In this document: piece after piece, positions 35,717-45,017 of the stretch
How positions within the stretch are numbered: position 1 is the first letter of the stretch
Layout: each line of letters begins with the position of its first letter
Assembly (NCBI GenBank): GCA_028710485.1
Contig: JAQTTZ010000001.1
Location: 55,579 to 119,578, forward strand
DNA length: 64,000 nucleotides
Reading direction: 5' to 3'
From: Bacteriovorax sp.
GTDB lineage: Bacteria > Bdellovibrionota > Bacteriovoracia > Bacteriovoracales > Bacteriovoracaceae
Translations under genes and position numbers: made by a program
The notes under the pieces: model-generated
Database searches by the model: none
Seen by the model: only the letters and a program-made list of their open reading frames with translations
Told to the model about the DNA's origin: nothing

Positions 35717-36199
35717 ATGCAAGACAGCGTCGTTTTAATGAAAGTTGATGATTTTTTAAACTGGGGTCGTAAGAACTCTTTGTGGCCCATGACTTTTGGT
35801 CTCGCTTGTTGCGCGATTGAAATGATGGCGACTGGTGCTTCGAAATACGATTTAGAACGTTTTGGTTGTGGGGCCTTCATGGCCACTCCACGTCGCGCGG
35901 ACCTAATGATTGTCGCTGGAACTGTGACATTCAAAATGGCCACTAGAATTAAAACACTCTACGAACAAATGCCGGAACCTCGTTATGTTATATCGATGGG
36001 CTCTTGTGCAAATAAAGGTGGGCCTTATTGGCAACACGGCTATCACGTTTTAAAAGGTGTAGACGAAGTTGTTCCTGTCGACGTTTACGTTCCAGGTTGT
36101 CCTCCGCGTCCTGAAGCTTTAATCGAAGGGATCATGACTCTTCAAAAGAAAATAGCCAACGAGCGTTTACTTCGTGATAAGTGGGTGAAACATGCATAA
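35717..36199 (+). CDS. nuoB: NADH-quinone oxidoreductase subunit B
   Basis: 160 residues, the complex I subunit that carries cluster N2. Its four cysteine ligands are visible: the CC pair in [10 protein letters not shown], one in [10 protein letters not shown] and one in VPGCPPRPE. Only a peripheral-arm protein, no membrane segment. TAGGAG precedes the start and a promoter-like TTGACG-N17-TAAATT lies upstream. It overlaps nuoC by 8 bases. No nuoA is found next to it, although nuoA normally precedes nuoB. Confidence 0.95.
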   Translation: MQDSVVLMKVDDFLNWGRKNSLWPMTFGLACCAIEMMATGASKYDLERFGCGAFMATPRRADLMIVAGTVTFKMATRIKTLYEQMPEPRYVISMGSCANKGGPYWQHGYHVLKGVDEVVPVDVYVPGCPPRPEALIEGIMTLQKKIANERLLRDKWVKHA

Positions 36200-36818
36200 T
36201 CAAATTGCAGAATTTTTAAATAAGTCTGTTGCTGGTTGCAACGCTGTAATCAATGCACCTGTTGCAGTGGTTGGAGATCAATCGATAACGGTTGAAGCCG
36301 CAAGTATTTTAGAAGTTTGTCGTGCTCTTAAGACATCTCCTGATTTTGCCTTCAATGTTCTTCAAGTTATCACGGGTACTGATTATCCAGATAGAGTTGA
36401 ACTTAGTTATATCCTCGCTAGCTATTCAAAAAATTTAGAGCTTATTTTAAAAGCAAATCTTCCTCGTGGAGATAAAAATAATCTTCCTAAGATTAACTCA
36501 ATCGTTTCTCTTTGGAGTGCTGCAAATTTTCAAGAACGCGAAACTTACGATATGATCGGTGTGGATTTTGTAGGTCACCCGGATTTCAGACGAATTCTTT
36601 GTCCATACGACTGGGATGGGCATCCACTTCGAAAAGATTATGTCGTTCAAGAAAAATATCTCGATATGGTGGTTAATCCTCCAGAAAAAAATAATACTGC
36701 TGACCAAATGTTTGGGAAGCACTTAAAAGAAGAATTAGGCGATCCAAAACGCGTATCGAGTAGTTGGAAAGACCGCACTGCTGGAACAGATACTGAAGAA
36801 GCAAAGGATGGTGAATAA
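36192..36818 (+). CDS. nuoC: NADH-quinone oxidoreductase subunit C
   Basis: 208 residues, the 30-kDa peripheral subunit of complex I. The motif [22 protein letters not shown] and the following [12 protein letters not shown] are diagnostic. It is a separate protein, not the NuoCD fusion found in E. coli. It overlaps both neighbours, beginning inside nuoB and ending with TAATG shared with nuoD. Confidence 0.95.
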   Translation: MHNQIAEFLNKSVAGCNAVINAPVAVVGDQSITVEAASILEVCRALKTSPDFAFNVLQVITGTDYPDRVELSYILASYSKNLELILKANLPRGDKNNLPKINSIVSLWSAANFQERETYDMIGVDFVGHPDFRRILCPYDWDGHPLRKDYVVQEKYLDMVVNPPEKNNTADQMFGKHLKEELGDPKRVSSSWKDRTAGTDTEEAKDGE

Positions 36819-37981
36819 TGTCAACTCACAATGAAAATGCTGATAAAATTATTCTAGGTGACCAAGAAGTTTTAAAGTCTGAGCTCCTTACTTTAAACAT
36901 GGGACCTCAACACCCTGCCACTCACGGTGTTCTTCGCGTAGAAATCAAAACTGATTCTGAAATCGTCGTAGATGCTATTCCACATCTTGGATACCTTCAC
37001 CGTTGTTTTGAAAAACACGCCGAGAATCTAGATTATAGGGGAATCATTCCTTTCGTTGACCGCATGGACTATCTTGCGGCAATGAGCATGGAATGGGGAT
37101 ATGCCTTAACTGTTGAAAAAATGCTTGGAACTGAAGTTCCAAAACGTGCTGAGTATATTCGAGTTCTGGTAGCTGAGCTTCAAAGAATTGCTTCACATTT
37201 AGTTTTCTTTGGAACATACGGTATCGATCTTGGTGCCTTCACCGTTTTTCTTTATTGTTTTGAAGACCGCGAAGAAATCTTGCGTTTATTTGAAGAGCTC
37301 TCTGGAGCTCGCATGCTTTACAATTATGTTTGGATTGGCGGAGTTTGGAATGACATCACAGATGATCAACTAGCACGAGTTAAAAAATTCTGCGATCGAT
37401 TTGAAGTCGAACTCAAAAAATACCACGCGCTTGTCGGCGAAAATAAAATATTCATTGGCAGAACAGCTAATGTTGGTGTGATCACTGAAGAAGTTGCTTT
37501 TGACTTCGGAGCAACAGGGCCGGTATTACGTGGTTCTGGAGTGAAATGGGATTTAAGAAAAAATCGTCCATACGGTATCTACGATAAATTTGATTTCGAC
37601 ATCCCAGTTGGTGTTGGAGAAAAAGGTACAGTTGGAGACTGTTGGGATCGCTACCACGTCCGCGTTCTAGAGATGTTCGAGTCGATTAAAATCGTTCGTC
37701 AAGTTCTAGAAGGAATTGAAGAAGGGCCTGTTATCGGAAAAGTTCCAAAAATTATCAAAGTTCCGGCCGGTGAAATTTACATGAGAACTGAGTGTCCACG
37801 TGGAGAACTTGGTTACCATTTAATTTCAGATGGTGGAAAAACGCCGTACAGATTAAAAGTAAAGTCTTCATGCTTTACTCATGTTTCAATGCTGCCTGCA
37901 ATTGCTCCAGGGCTTATGATTGCTGACATGGTAGCGTCGATCGGAAGTATTGATATCGTTCTCGGCGAAGTCGATAGATAG
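36818..37981 (+). CDS. nuoD: NADH-quinone oxidoreductase subunit D
   Basis: 387 residues, the 49-kDa subunit that forms the quinone-binding pocket together with NuoB. LNMGPQHPATHGVLR near the N-terminus and ECPRGELGYHLISDGG near residue 330 are conserved family segments. Length is normal. It is translationally coupled to nuoC through TAATG. Confidence 0.96.
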   Translation: MSTHNENADKIILGDQEVLKSELLTLNMGPQHPATHGVLRVEIKTDSEIVVDAIPHLGYLHRCFEKHAENLDYRGIIPFVDRMDYLAAMSMEWGYALTVEKMLGTEVPKRAEYIRVLVAELQRIASHLVFFGTYGIDLGAFTVFLYCFEDREEILRLFEELSGARMLYNYVWIGGVWNDITDDQLARVKKFCDRFEVELKKYHALVGENKIFIGRTANVGVITEEVAFDFGATGPVLRGSGVKWDLRKNRPYGIYDKFDFDIPVGVGEKGTVGDCWDRYHVRVLEMFESIKIVRQVLEGIEEGPVIGKVPKIIKVPAGEIYMRTECPRGELGYHLISDGGKTPYRLKVKSSCFTHVSMLPAIAPGLMIADMVASIGSIDIVLGEVDR

Positions 37982-38016
37982 TAGTAGGGCAGACAACAAT
38001 AAATTTTAGGATAAAT

Positions 38017-38541
38017 ATGGAAACGATTCACCTTAAAAAAAATATAGAACCAGATCTGACATTTACCCAATGGTTTAAAAACGTTTACGATGCTGTTAGA
38101 ACAACAATTATAGGTTTGGGAATTACCTCCAAGTATGTTTGGGCCCGCGATATCGTAACGATTGAATACCCAGAAGTTAGAGAAGAGCTTCCTGCAAACT
38201 CACGCTCTCGTCTTTATAACGATGCTGAGAACTGTATCTCATGCCTTCAATGTGCAGTCGCTTGTCCAGTAGACTGTATCTATATTACTGCTGTTAAACG
38301 ACCGACAGATGCTGCAAAAATTAAAACCAAAGATGGAACACCAATTCGTCTTGATTTAAAACAATACACCATCGATACAACTCTTTGCTGTTACTGTGGA
38401 CTTTGTACAACTGTATGCCCGACAGAGTGTTTAACTCACACTACTGATTACGAATTTGCTTCATACACATTGGCCTCAATGAAATATGATTACTTGGCAC
38501 CTGATATCCGTGCGTGGCGAACACGTATTGTTAAATCTTAA
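38017..38541 (+). CDS. nuoI: NADH-quinone oxidoreductase subunit I
   Basis: 174 residues, the ferredoxin-like subunit holding clusters N6a and N6b. Two cysteine quartets are complete: CISCLQCAVACP and CCYCGLCTTVCP. It follows nuoD by 35 bases with an AGGAT ribosome-binding site and is the last gene of this small cluster, closed by a strong terminator. The remaining complex I subunits are not in the window. Confidence 0.95.
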   Translation: METIHLKKNIEPDLTFTQWFKNVYDAVRTTIIGLGITSKYVWARDIVTIEYPEVREELPANSRSRLYNDAENCISCLQCAVACPVDCIYITAVKRPTDAAKIKTKDGTPIRLDLKQYTIDTTLCCYCGLCTTVCPTECLTHTTDYEFASYTLASMKYDYLAPDIRAWRTRIVKS

Positions 38542-38560
38542 TTTAAAAAATTTACTTCAT

Positions 38561-38591
38561 AAAAAAGCCCCTCCGAAAGAGGGGCTTTTTT
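38561..38591. terminator. intrinsic terminator of nuoBCDI
   Basis: AAAAAAGCCCCTC-CGAAA-GAGGGGCTTTTTT: a GC-rich stem with T-runs on both strands, directly after nuoI. It separates the complex I cluster from chrA. Confidence 0.93.
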
Positions 38592-38604
38592 ATATTGGCG
38601 AGCA

Positions 38605-39744
38605 ATGAAAGATAAAAATACAGACAACAAAAAAAATTATAAAGAAGTTCTTTTTTATTTTCTGCGCCTAGGCTCTCTAGGCTTTGGTGGCCCACTTGCA
38701 GTAGTAGGCTCTATCCAAAAAGACCTGGTGGAAAACAGAAAATGGATGGAAGTAGAAGATTTCAACGCTGTATTCTCTCTTATTAAGGCCATGCCCGGCC
38801 CAGTTGCCTTTCAGACCGCTGTCTTTATGGGCAGAGTGCGAGCTGGTTTTTTTGGTGGTGCCTTGGCAGCTTTTGGTCTTGTAACTCCTGCCTTCTGTCT
38901 AATGATTTTATTTTCTCTCTTTTTTAAATCGATGAGCGAGATCGAAGGGACGTCTTCAGTCCTTGTCGGAATGCAGGTGGCCGCCCTCGGAGTCATTCTT
39001 GGAAGTTTGAAAGGTCTTGTTAAAAATAATATGAAAGACTTTTTCTTTTGGGTCTTAGTATTTGTCTCCGGTGCCATAAATTTTTATCATCCATCAATCG
39101 AGCCCATAATCATTATCGGATTCGGTTTGATGATTGTTGCTTTTAAACAGTGGCAGAGAAATCCAACATCACATTTGACTCTCTTTAGTCTTGCGGCCCC
39201 AGCTACAATATTCTCAAGCACAATTCGCGATTTAGCGTTAGTTTGTTTTAAGGCCGGCGCCCTTGTTTTTGGAACTGGGCTGGCAATAGTCCCAATGCTC
39301 CAGCACGATGTGGTTGTAAAATATAAATGGCTTTCTCAAAGTGAATTTTTAGATGCACTGGCCTTTGGTCAAATGACTCCAGGTCCGGTGGTGATTACCG
39401 CAACTTATATTGGTCATAAATTAGCTGGAATGCCAGGTGCTATTATTGCGACGGCAGCAATTTTTGCAGCGGCATTTTTTCATATGTCGACTTGGTTTCC
39501 ATTAGTCGTCAGCCGATTGCGCGGACAAAAATGGATTAATGATTTTGTTTTTGGGGCAGTCGCGGCGGTGGTTGGACCAATTATTGTTACAGTTTTGAAG
39601 ATGGGTTATGAAGTTCCATTCAATATTTTTCTCATGATTATGGCCATCGTTGTTTTTGTTCTAACTTTTATGAACAAAGTTCCGCTATGGCTCTTAATTC
39701 CGCTGGGTGGAATTCTGAATTTAATTGTATTGAAATTATTTTAG
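38605..39744 (+). CDS. chrA: chromate ion transporter family protein
   Basis: 379 residues with two CHR domains in tandem, giving about ten membrane segments, the usual long-chain ChrA form. The start LRLGSLGFGGPLAVVG and the second-half LAFGQMTPGPVVITATYIG are the family signatures (GG...; MPGP and TPGP). These proteins export chromate by proton-linked transport. Whether chromate is the natural substrate here is unknown. It lies 14 bases after the nuo terminator. Confidence 0.9.
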   Translation: MKDKNTDNKKNYKEVLFYFLRLGSLGFGGPLAVVGSIQKDLVENRKWMEVEDFNAVFSLIKAMPGPVAFQTAVFMGRVRAGFFGGALAAFGLVTPAFCLMILFSLFFKSMSEIEGTSSVLVGMQVAALGVILGSLKGLVKNNMKDFFFWVLVFVSGAINFYHPSIEPIIIIGFGLMIVAFKQWQRNPTSHLTLFSLAAPATIFSSTIRDLALVCFKAGALVFGTGLAIVPMLQHDVVVKYKWLSQSEFLDALAFGQMTPGPVVITATYIGHKLAGMPGAIIATAAIFAAAFFHMSTWFPLVVSRLRGQKWINDFVFGAVAAVVGPIIVTVLKMGYEVPFNIFLMIMAIVVFVLTFMNKVPLWLLIPLGGILNLIVLKLF

Positions 39745-39773
39745 AAAATAAGTCTGTTGTTAGCGCTGCAAAC

Positions 39774-40214
39774 TTAGTTTTTGGGTTTTCTAGCAAACAA
39801 AAATTTCATTTGGTTAAGCCATTCAGTCCAAAGCCCTTCATTTTCATATACTTTTGAAACCACTATTGTGTCGGCAAACATATCATGGAGAGTTTGTTTT
39901 CGATCATTAAAAAGCGCAATCAAATATCCAATTCCTAAAGTAAGACCAGAAATCCAAGAAGCAAAATAGCGAATATAAGCGTCTTTTAAAGAAAGCTTGT
40001 CTCCATTACTGCGACAAACTGAAATTTCTGCCAGGTATTTCCCTGGAGTGGCCCGAACATTTGAAGATTCAAAAATTGGTTTATAAAAAAAATGTAAAAT
40101 AAAAGCGAAAGGAAATAGAATGACTGTTCTGAGGCAAAGAGTACTAATGGCCGAAAGAATAATTCCATCAATAATCGCAGCAGCAGCTCTTCTCCATAGA
40201 CTTGAATAAACCAT
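39774..40214 (-). CDS. RDD family membrane protein
   Basis: 146 residues with three hydrophobic segments and the R-D-D type signature: LWRRAAAAIIDGIIL at the start. RDD proteins are inner-membrane proteins with ion-transport roles proposed for some members. AGGAG precedes the start. It follows the DUF606-like gene by 8 bases on the same strand. Confidence 0.8.
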   Translation of the reverse strand: MVYSSLWRRAAAAIIDGIILSAISTLCLRTVILFPFAFILHFFYKPIFESSNVRATPGKYLAEISVCRSNGDKLSLKDAYIRYFASWISGLTLGIGYLIALFNDRKQTLHDMFADTIVVSKVYENEGLWTEWLNQMKFLFARKPKN

Positions 40215-40222
40215 TTTTTCTC

Positions 40223-40675
40223 CTATTGCTTAGAGAGCGTAATAAAAGTCACACTCAAAAAAGCAAAAAATATTCCTATAACCTTCATTATATTTAAACT
40301 TATATCTTCTACCATCATATCCCAAACGATACTGGTAACCATCTGAGCAGCGATCAGACCAACTGTTACTTTTACAGCTCCCAATTTTGCGATGGCAAAG
40401 GGAATTCCTGCAATAATAAGAAATCCTAAAATGGGTGGAAAAATATACCACCACTTATAAGTAGTGATAGGAGCTTTCATTTGAAAAAAATCCGGAAATA
40501 AATCTGAAAAATATTTCACGAAAAAATAAAAACCAATGCAAATAATTACACTTCCAATATTGGTAATGAGAGTTGCTTGGGCCACACCAATGGTCGTAGC
40601 AATCTGGCGATTGATTGCTCCTTGAAGAATTCCAAAACAGCCAATAAAAAGAGGAAGTAGTATTGTCCAGTTCAT
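40223..40675 (-). CDS. DMT-type transporter, DUF606/YdcZ family
   Basis: 150 residues with four or five membrane segments, matching the short YdcZ/DUF606 family of the drug/metabolite transporter superfamily: LLPLFIGCFGILQGAINRQIA and the conserved LGAVKVTVGLIAAQM. Such half-size members work as homo- or heterodimers. AAAGGAAT precedes the start. Substrate unknown. Confidence 0.8.
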   Translation of the reverse strand: MNWTILLPLFIGCFGILQGAINRQIATTIGVAQATLITNIGSVIICIGFYFFVKYFSDLFPDFFQMKAPITTYKWWYIFPPILGFLIIAGIPFAIAKLGAVKVTVGLIAAQMVTSIVWDMMVEDISLNIMKVIGIFFAFLSVTFITLSKQ

Positions 40676-41913
40676 TATATTCCTTTATTTTTAAAATCAA
40701 TGAGAAAGCCTTTAAGATAATCACCTTCATGAAATCCTTTAAGTGGAAGGCAATCTTCACTTAACTTAAATCTCTTTCCGATATTGATCTTATTGGCAAA
40801 TTCAGTAGTCGCAATAATCAGACTCAATTTTTCTTCAAACTTGTTCCAACTAATTGTATGTGTATTTAGAAAAACAAACAGCGAGCCATTCGTTGCAAGC
40901 AGTTTAAGCATTAATGGCAATAATTTTTCATAAGATTTTAGTGCACTGCTGGTTGTGGAACCATCACTAGAAGCACTGGGAGGATCGCAGATAATTGCTT
41001 CAAATTTAATCTGTTCACTGATTAATTTCTCCATCGCTTTTTCTGAAGGCATACACAGTGAGGAGTGAAGTTCAGGATTGAGGTCAGGGTTAAGAGCTAT
41101 ATTTTCTTCGAGCCAATTTAAATATTTTGAAGAGAGATCCACGGAGACAATGTTTTTTGCACCAAGCTTCAAAGTGTAAAGAGAGAAAGCTCCCGTATAG
41201 CTAAACAAATTCAGCAAGGATTGACTCTTTTCCAGGTAAGATCGCATTTGATTCCTGATGGCACTCATATCTGTATAAATACCAAAGTCATAATTTTCAT
41301 TCAGGCGTATTTGGTAATTAATTCCAAATTCTTTTAAAACAAAATCCGCATGAGTTTTTCCATTCATTGATCGAATAGATTTTGACTGATTAAAGTTTCT
41401 TTCTTGAATCCAGATATCTTCAAGTACAAAATCAGGAAAAAGATTTTTGATTTGAGCTTGTAAAACTTCCAGTAAATCCAATTCCACCTTTTTCCAAAAG
41501 AGTGCGTAGTACTGAATGAGTATTTGGTTTTTGAGTTTCAAAACTAAAAGCCCTGGGAGGAAGTCGCTTTCAGCATTAATTAAATAATAATTATCTCTCT
41601 CGCTTGAGAGGTTTGCCTTGATTCTTCGCTCAATTGAATTTTTAATTCGTATTTCTAATTCGGCCTTAAAATCGGGAGTTGTTTTCCAGTCTTCTGGATT
41701 TAAACTCCAAAGTCTTGCCTTCACATTTTTATGGAGAGGGTCATTGATAAGAAGAGCGATCTCTTGACGATTTTTTTCATCGACACCGATTAAGAAAAAA
41801 TCATTTTTCGGGAAACGTGCAGTATAAGTGTCTTCGGTAATCCATGGATGACCAAGCTTCAAATATTTGCACGACGCTGGATGGAGATTTACCTTGGATA
41901 TCTTAGTTGTCAT
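40675..41913 (-). CDS. class I SAM-dependent rRNA methyltransferase, RlmI-like
   Basis: 412 residues. An N-terminal PUA-like RNA-binding segment (about 1-70, with GHPWI) precedes a linker and a Rossmann methyltransferase domain (about 190-400): NLFSYTGAFSLYTLKLGAKN is the SAM site and CDPPSAS the catalytic DPP loop. The layout matches RlmI, which makes 5-methylcytidine in 23S rRNA, but the DPP loop lacks the usual following phenylalanine, so the target is uncertain. It overlaps the upstream 91-residue gene by 11 bases and abuts the DUF606 gene. Confidence 0.8.
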   Translation of the reverse strand: MTTKISKVNLHPASCKYLKLGHPWITEDTYTARFPKNDFFLIGVDEKNRQEIALLINDPLHKNVKARLWSLNPEDWKTTPDFKAELEIRIKNSIERRIKANLSSERDNYYLINAESDFLPGLLVLKLKNQILIQYYALFWKKVELDLLEVLQAQIKNLFPDFVLEDIWIQERNFNQSKSIRSMNGKTHADFVLKEFGINYQIRLNENYDFGIYTDMSAIRNQMRSYLEKSQSLLNLFSYTGAFSLYTLKLGAKNIVSVDLSSKYLNWLEENIALNPDLNPELHSSLCMPSEKAMEKLISEQIKFEAIICDPPSASSDGSTTSSALKSYEKLLPLMLKLLATNGSLFVFLNTHTISWNKFEEKLSLIIATTEFANKINIGKRFKLSEDCLPLKGFHEGDYLKGFLIDFKNKGI

Positions 41914-42178
41914 TGAAAGGTTTTAGAATATGAAGTTCATCGATCGTATCTTCCAACAATATTAAAAGTGCATTGGTAATTTTAAATGGATCACTAAATT
42001 CCATAATATTAAATTCGCGCAGTCTTAATTTAAAATCTTCTGGAATTGCCATATAGGGATTTAAGTCGGTGCAAATTTCACCAAGCTTTTTAATACGATC
42101 CTCAAGATAAAGAATTTTTTCGTCATTTTGAATGAAGCCAGGATTGGAACCCTGATCATTTATAATTTTGTTTTGCAT
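41903..42178 (-). CDS. small cytoplasmic protein, unrecognised
   Basis: 91 residues, no signal or membrane segment, not recognised. Mostly helical with several leucine/isoleucine heptads. It overlaps the methyltransferase gene by 11 bases and is probably co-translated with it; a methyltransferase partner role would be inference. Confidence 0.5.
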   Translation of the reverse strand: MQNKIINDQGSNPGFIQNDEKILYLEDRIKKLGEICTDLNPYMAIPEDFKLRLREFNIMEFSDPFKITNALLILLEDTIDELHILKPFNDN

Positions 42179-42271
42179 GGGCCTATAATTTCAAAATTGC
42201 AAAGTGTAGTCAACTAGCATTTAGTTTTTGGCGTTAATCTTGCTCTCAATTTCATCTTTTATGAGGAATCT

Positions 42272-43204
42272 ATGACCATATTTTGTTTTTCACTATTTTC
42301 TTATGCACTATTGCTTTTCACCATTGCAAATCTTCCCGAAAAAAGCTGGGATTATTTACTAAAATTTAACTCATTATGGTTGACAACACTTAACCGCACA
42401 AAAAAAGATTTACCACTTATTGGTGAGATTGAATGTGGCCGGGAGCTTTTAATTGCTTTTACGGATTGTGAGGCCAAGATCTCTTTAGGTATTAAAATTC
42501 TTCCAAGTTTTTTACCACGGTACAAATTTTATACCAATTTACTTGAACAATTGTTTGAAACACACCGACGTCTTGGAATTGGTATTAAAAAATTTATTCC
42601 TGAAATTCGCTCGGGGCTTATCCGCGATCTGCAATTTGAAAAAAAAGTTTTAGATGAAATAATTGGTGGATTATTACAATTTTTAGTGATTGCCACCACC
42701 ACTTGGAGTTTTGTTTTTCTTTCTGCATCCTTAGTTCAAATTCCTCTTTCTAAAAGTACAATCTTTTTCATGCTGGCCTTGCAACTAGGCGGTGTAGTGG
42801 TCTTTTTTCAATTGGTAAAAATAGTTAAAAGCAAAACCTTCTTGAAATTCAGCAAGGCCATTGAAGAGCTCTATTTGTTTAGTACTTTGCTCGAAATTGG
42901 GCTTCCTCTTAATGAAATTCTCTTGCGTTCAGGGATATTGCAAGGAAATCTGATCAATTTTAAAATTTTTGAAAATCTCTCTGACCGCATAAAAAAGTTG
43001 ATCGCTCGGTTGAAAGAGACCGGATTGACTCCCCGGGATGAGACGCAGGAGATTATCCGCGAAATTTGGCACTTGCAGGAGGAAAATTTTCAAAAATTTA
43101 CCAAGATTGTGCAGGTTTTAAAATTTAGTATTTTAGTCTTCTTCTTTTTACCCGCTTACTTCCTCTATCTCTATTCAATTTTCAAATTTTTCATGGAACA
43201 ATAA
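42272..43204 (+). CDS. Tad/T2SS F-like platform membrane protein candidate
   Basis: 310 residues with a hydrophobic N-terminus, a pair of membrane segments in the middle (about 135-157 and 160-178) and a last one at 280-305. This pattern, with soluble helical domains before and after the middle pair, is that of the TadB/TadC and GspF platform proteins; the closing LKFSILVFFFLPAYFLYLY fits. It lies about 3 kb from the tad operon on the opposite strand, separated by ettA and aspartokinase, so its assignment rests on topology rather than motifs. TGAGGA precedes the start. Confidence 0.6.
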   Translation: MTIFCFSLFSYALLLFTIANLPEKSWDYLLKFNSLWLTTLNRTKKDLPLIGEIECGRELLIAFTDCEAKISLGIKILPSFLPRYKFYTNLLEQLFETHRRLGIGIKKFIPEIRSGLIRDLQFEKKVLDEIIGGLLQFLVIATTTWSFVFLSASLVQIPLSKSTIFFMLALQLGGVVVFFQLVKIVKSKTFLKFSKAIEELYLFSTLLEIGLPLNEILLRSGILQGNLINFKIFENLSDRIKKLIARLKETGLTPRDETQEIIREIWHLQEENFQKFTKIVQVLKFSILVFFFLPAYFLYLYSIFKFFMEQ

Positions 43205-43307
43205 CGAGTTTTTAGGTAGTTTATAGACCTCAACAATACAATAGTCTGCTTTGGCCCCTGCCTCTCGCAGACATACATCCCATCCTGGGAATAAAAAAGG
43301 AAAATGC

Positions 43308-44990
43308 ATGTCTTATGTAAATGACAAACAAATTATCTATTCCATGAATAAGGTCGGAAAAGTCTATAAGCAAAAGCACGTCTTAAAAGACATCAGACTT
43401 TCTTATTACTACGGTGCCAAGATTGGTGTCCTTGGACTCAATGGATCTGGTAAATCGACATTATTAAAAATTATGGCAGGCATAGATAAAGACTATCTAG
43501 GTGAAACAACTATTTCGAAAAATTATACAGTTGGATATCTTGAACAGGATCCGCAACTTGATCCAGAAAAAACTGTTCGCGAAATCGTGCAAGAAGGAGC
43601 TCAGCAAGTTGTTGATCTGCTGGCCGAATTTGATGAAGTGAATAATAAATTCGGTGAAACTTTATCAGATGCTGAAATGGAAAAACTTTATGCCAGACAA
43701 TCAGATCTTCAAGATAAACTTGACGCCTGCAATGCTTGGGATCTAGATTCACGTTTAGAACTTGCGATGGACTCACTTAATTGTCCACCAGCTGATCAGA
43801 AATGTGGAGTCCTCTCAGGTGGAGAAAAACGCCGGGTTGCTCTTTGCAGACTTCTCCTTCAGGAACCAGACATTCTCTTATTAGATGAGCCTACCAATCA
43901 TCTCGATGCTGAAACAGTCTGGTGGTTAGAGCGTCACTTAAAAGATTATAAGGGAACAATCATTGCTGTTACCCATGATAGATACTTTTTAGATAGTGTT
44001 GCCGGTTGGATTTTAGAACTAGACCGCGGACAAGGAATTCCTTATGAAGGAAATTACTCTGGATGGTTAGAACAAAAATCAAATCGTCTAGCGACAGAAG
44101 AGAAACAAGAATCAAAGCGCCAGAAAGCAATGAAAGAAGAATTGGAGTGGATTAGATCGGCCCCCAAAGCTCGTCAGGCCAAATCTAAAGCGCGTATTAA
44201 TGACTATGAAAAGCGACTTCAAGTTCAATCTGAAACAAGAAATGAAACCAACGAGCTCTTCATTCCATCAGGGCCACGTTTAGGTCAACAGGTTATTGAG
44301 TTTGAAGGAGTTTCTAAGGCCTATGGCGATAGACTTTTATATGAAGGATTGAATTTCAAACTACCTCCTGGAGGAATCGTTGGAGTTATTGGACCAAACG
44401 GAGCTGGTAAGACAACGCTTTTTAGAATGATTTCCGGAAAAGAGAAACCAACAACTGGAACGATCAAAATTGGTGACTCCGTTAAATTAGCTTACGTTGA
44501 CCAAGACCGTGCACTCGATCCGGAAAAAACGGTTATCGAATGCATTTCTGGTGGACTTGATATTATGAAACTTGGTGGAAAAGAGGTTAATGCCCGCGCT
44601 TTTATTTCACGCTTTAATTTTTCAGGTGAAGACCAAAATAAAAGAATTAAAGAAATCTCTGGTGGAGAAAAAAATAGAGTGCATTTGGCAGCAGTACTAA
44701 AAGAAGAAGGAAACGTTCTCCTATTGGATGAGCCTACCAACGACTTAGATGTAAACACCCTGAGAGCTTTGGAAGAGGCCCTAATGGAATACGCTGGATG
44801 TGCGGTGGTTATTTCCCATGATCGATTTTTCCTGGATAGAATTGCCACTCATATGATTGCATTCGAAGGCGATCAAGTTGTATTCTTCGATGGAAATTTT
44901 TCTGATTATGAAGAAGATAAAAAACGTCGCTTAGGCGATAAAGCTCTTACACCAAGCAAGACTAGTCATAAAAAACTTACGAGAGGATAG
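43308..44990 (+). CDS. ettA: energy-dependent translational throttle EttA (ABC-F)
   Basis: 560 residues, a soluble tandem ABC-F ATPase that binds the ribosomal E site and gates the first steps of elongation according to ATP/ADP. Both halves are complete: Walker A GLNGSGKST and GPNGAGKTT, signatures LSGGEKRR and ISGGEKNR, and Walker B LLLDEPTNHLD and LLLDEPTNDLD. The linker with KARINDYE fits the P-site interaction motif. The ATG at 43308 is used (AAGGAAAA upstream); the frame opens earlier at 43251 with TTG. Length equals EttA rather than other ABC-F members. Confidence 0.93.
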   Translation: MSYVNDKQIIYSMNKVGKVYKQKHVLKDIRLSYYYGAKIGVLGLNGSGKSTLLKIMAGIDKDYLGETTISKNYTVGYLEQDPQLDPEKTVREIVQEGAQQVVDLLAEFDEVNNKFGETLSDAEMEKLYARQSDLQDKLDACNAWDLDSRLELAMDSLNCPPADQKCGVLSGGEKRRVALCRLLLQEPDILLLDEPTNHLDAETVWWLERHLKDYKGTIIAVTHDRYFLDSVAGWILELDRGQGIPYEGNYSGWLEQKSNRLATEEKQESKRQKAMKEELEWIRSAPKARQAKSKARINDYEKRLQVQSETRNETNELFIPSGPRLGQQVIEFEGVSKAYGDRLLYEGLNFKLPPGGIVGVIGPNGAGKTTLFRMISGKEKPTTGTIKIGDSVKLAYVDQDRALDPEKTVIECISGGLDIMKLGGKEVNARAFISRFNFSGEDQNKRIKEISGGEKNRVHLAAVLKEEGNVLLLDEPTNDLDVNTLRALEEALMEYAGCAVVISHDRFFLDRIATHMIAFEGDQVVFFDGNFSDYEEDKKRRLGDKALTPSKTSHKKLTRG

Positions 44991-45017
44991 CTTATATAAT
45001 TTTTGAGGAGGACTACA

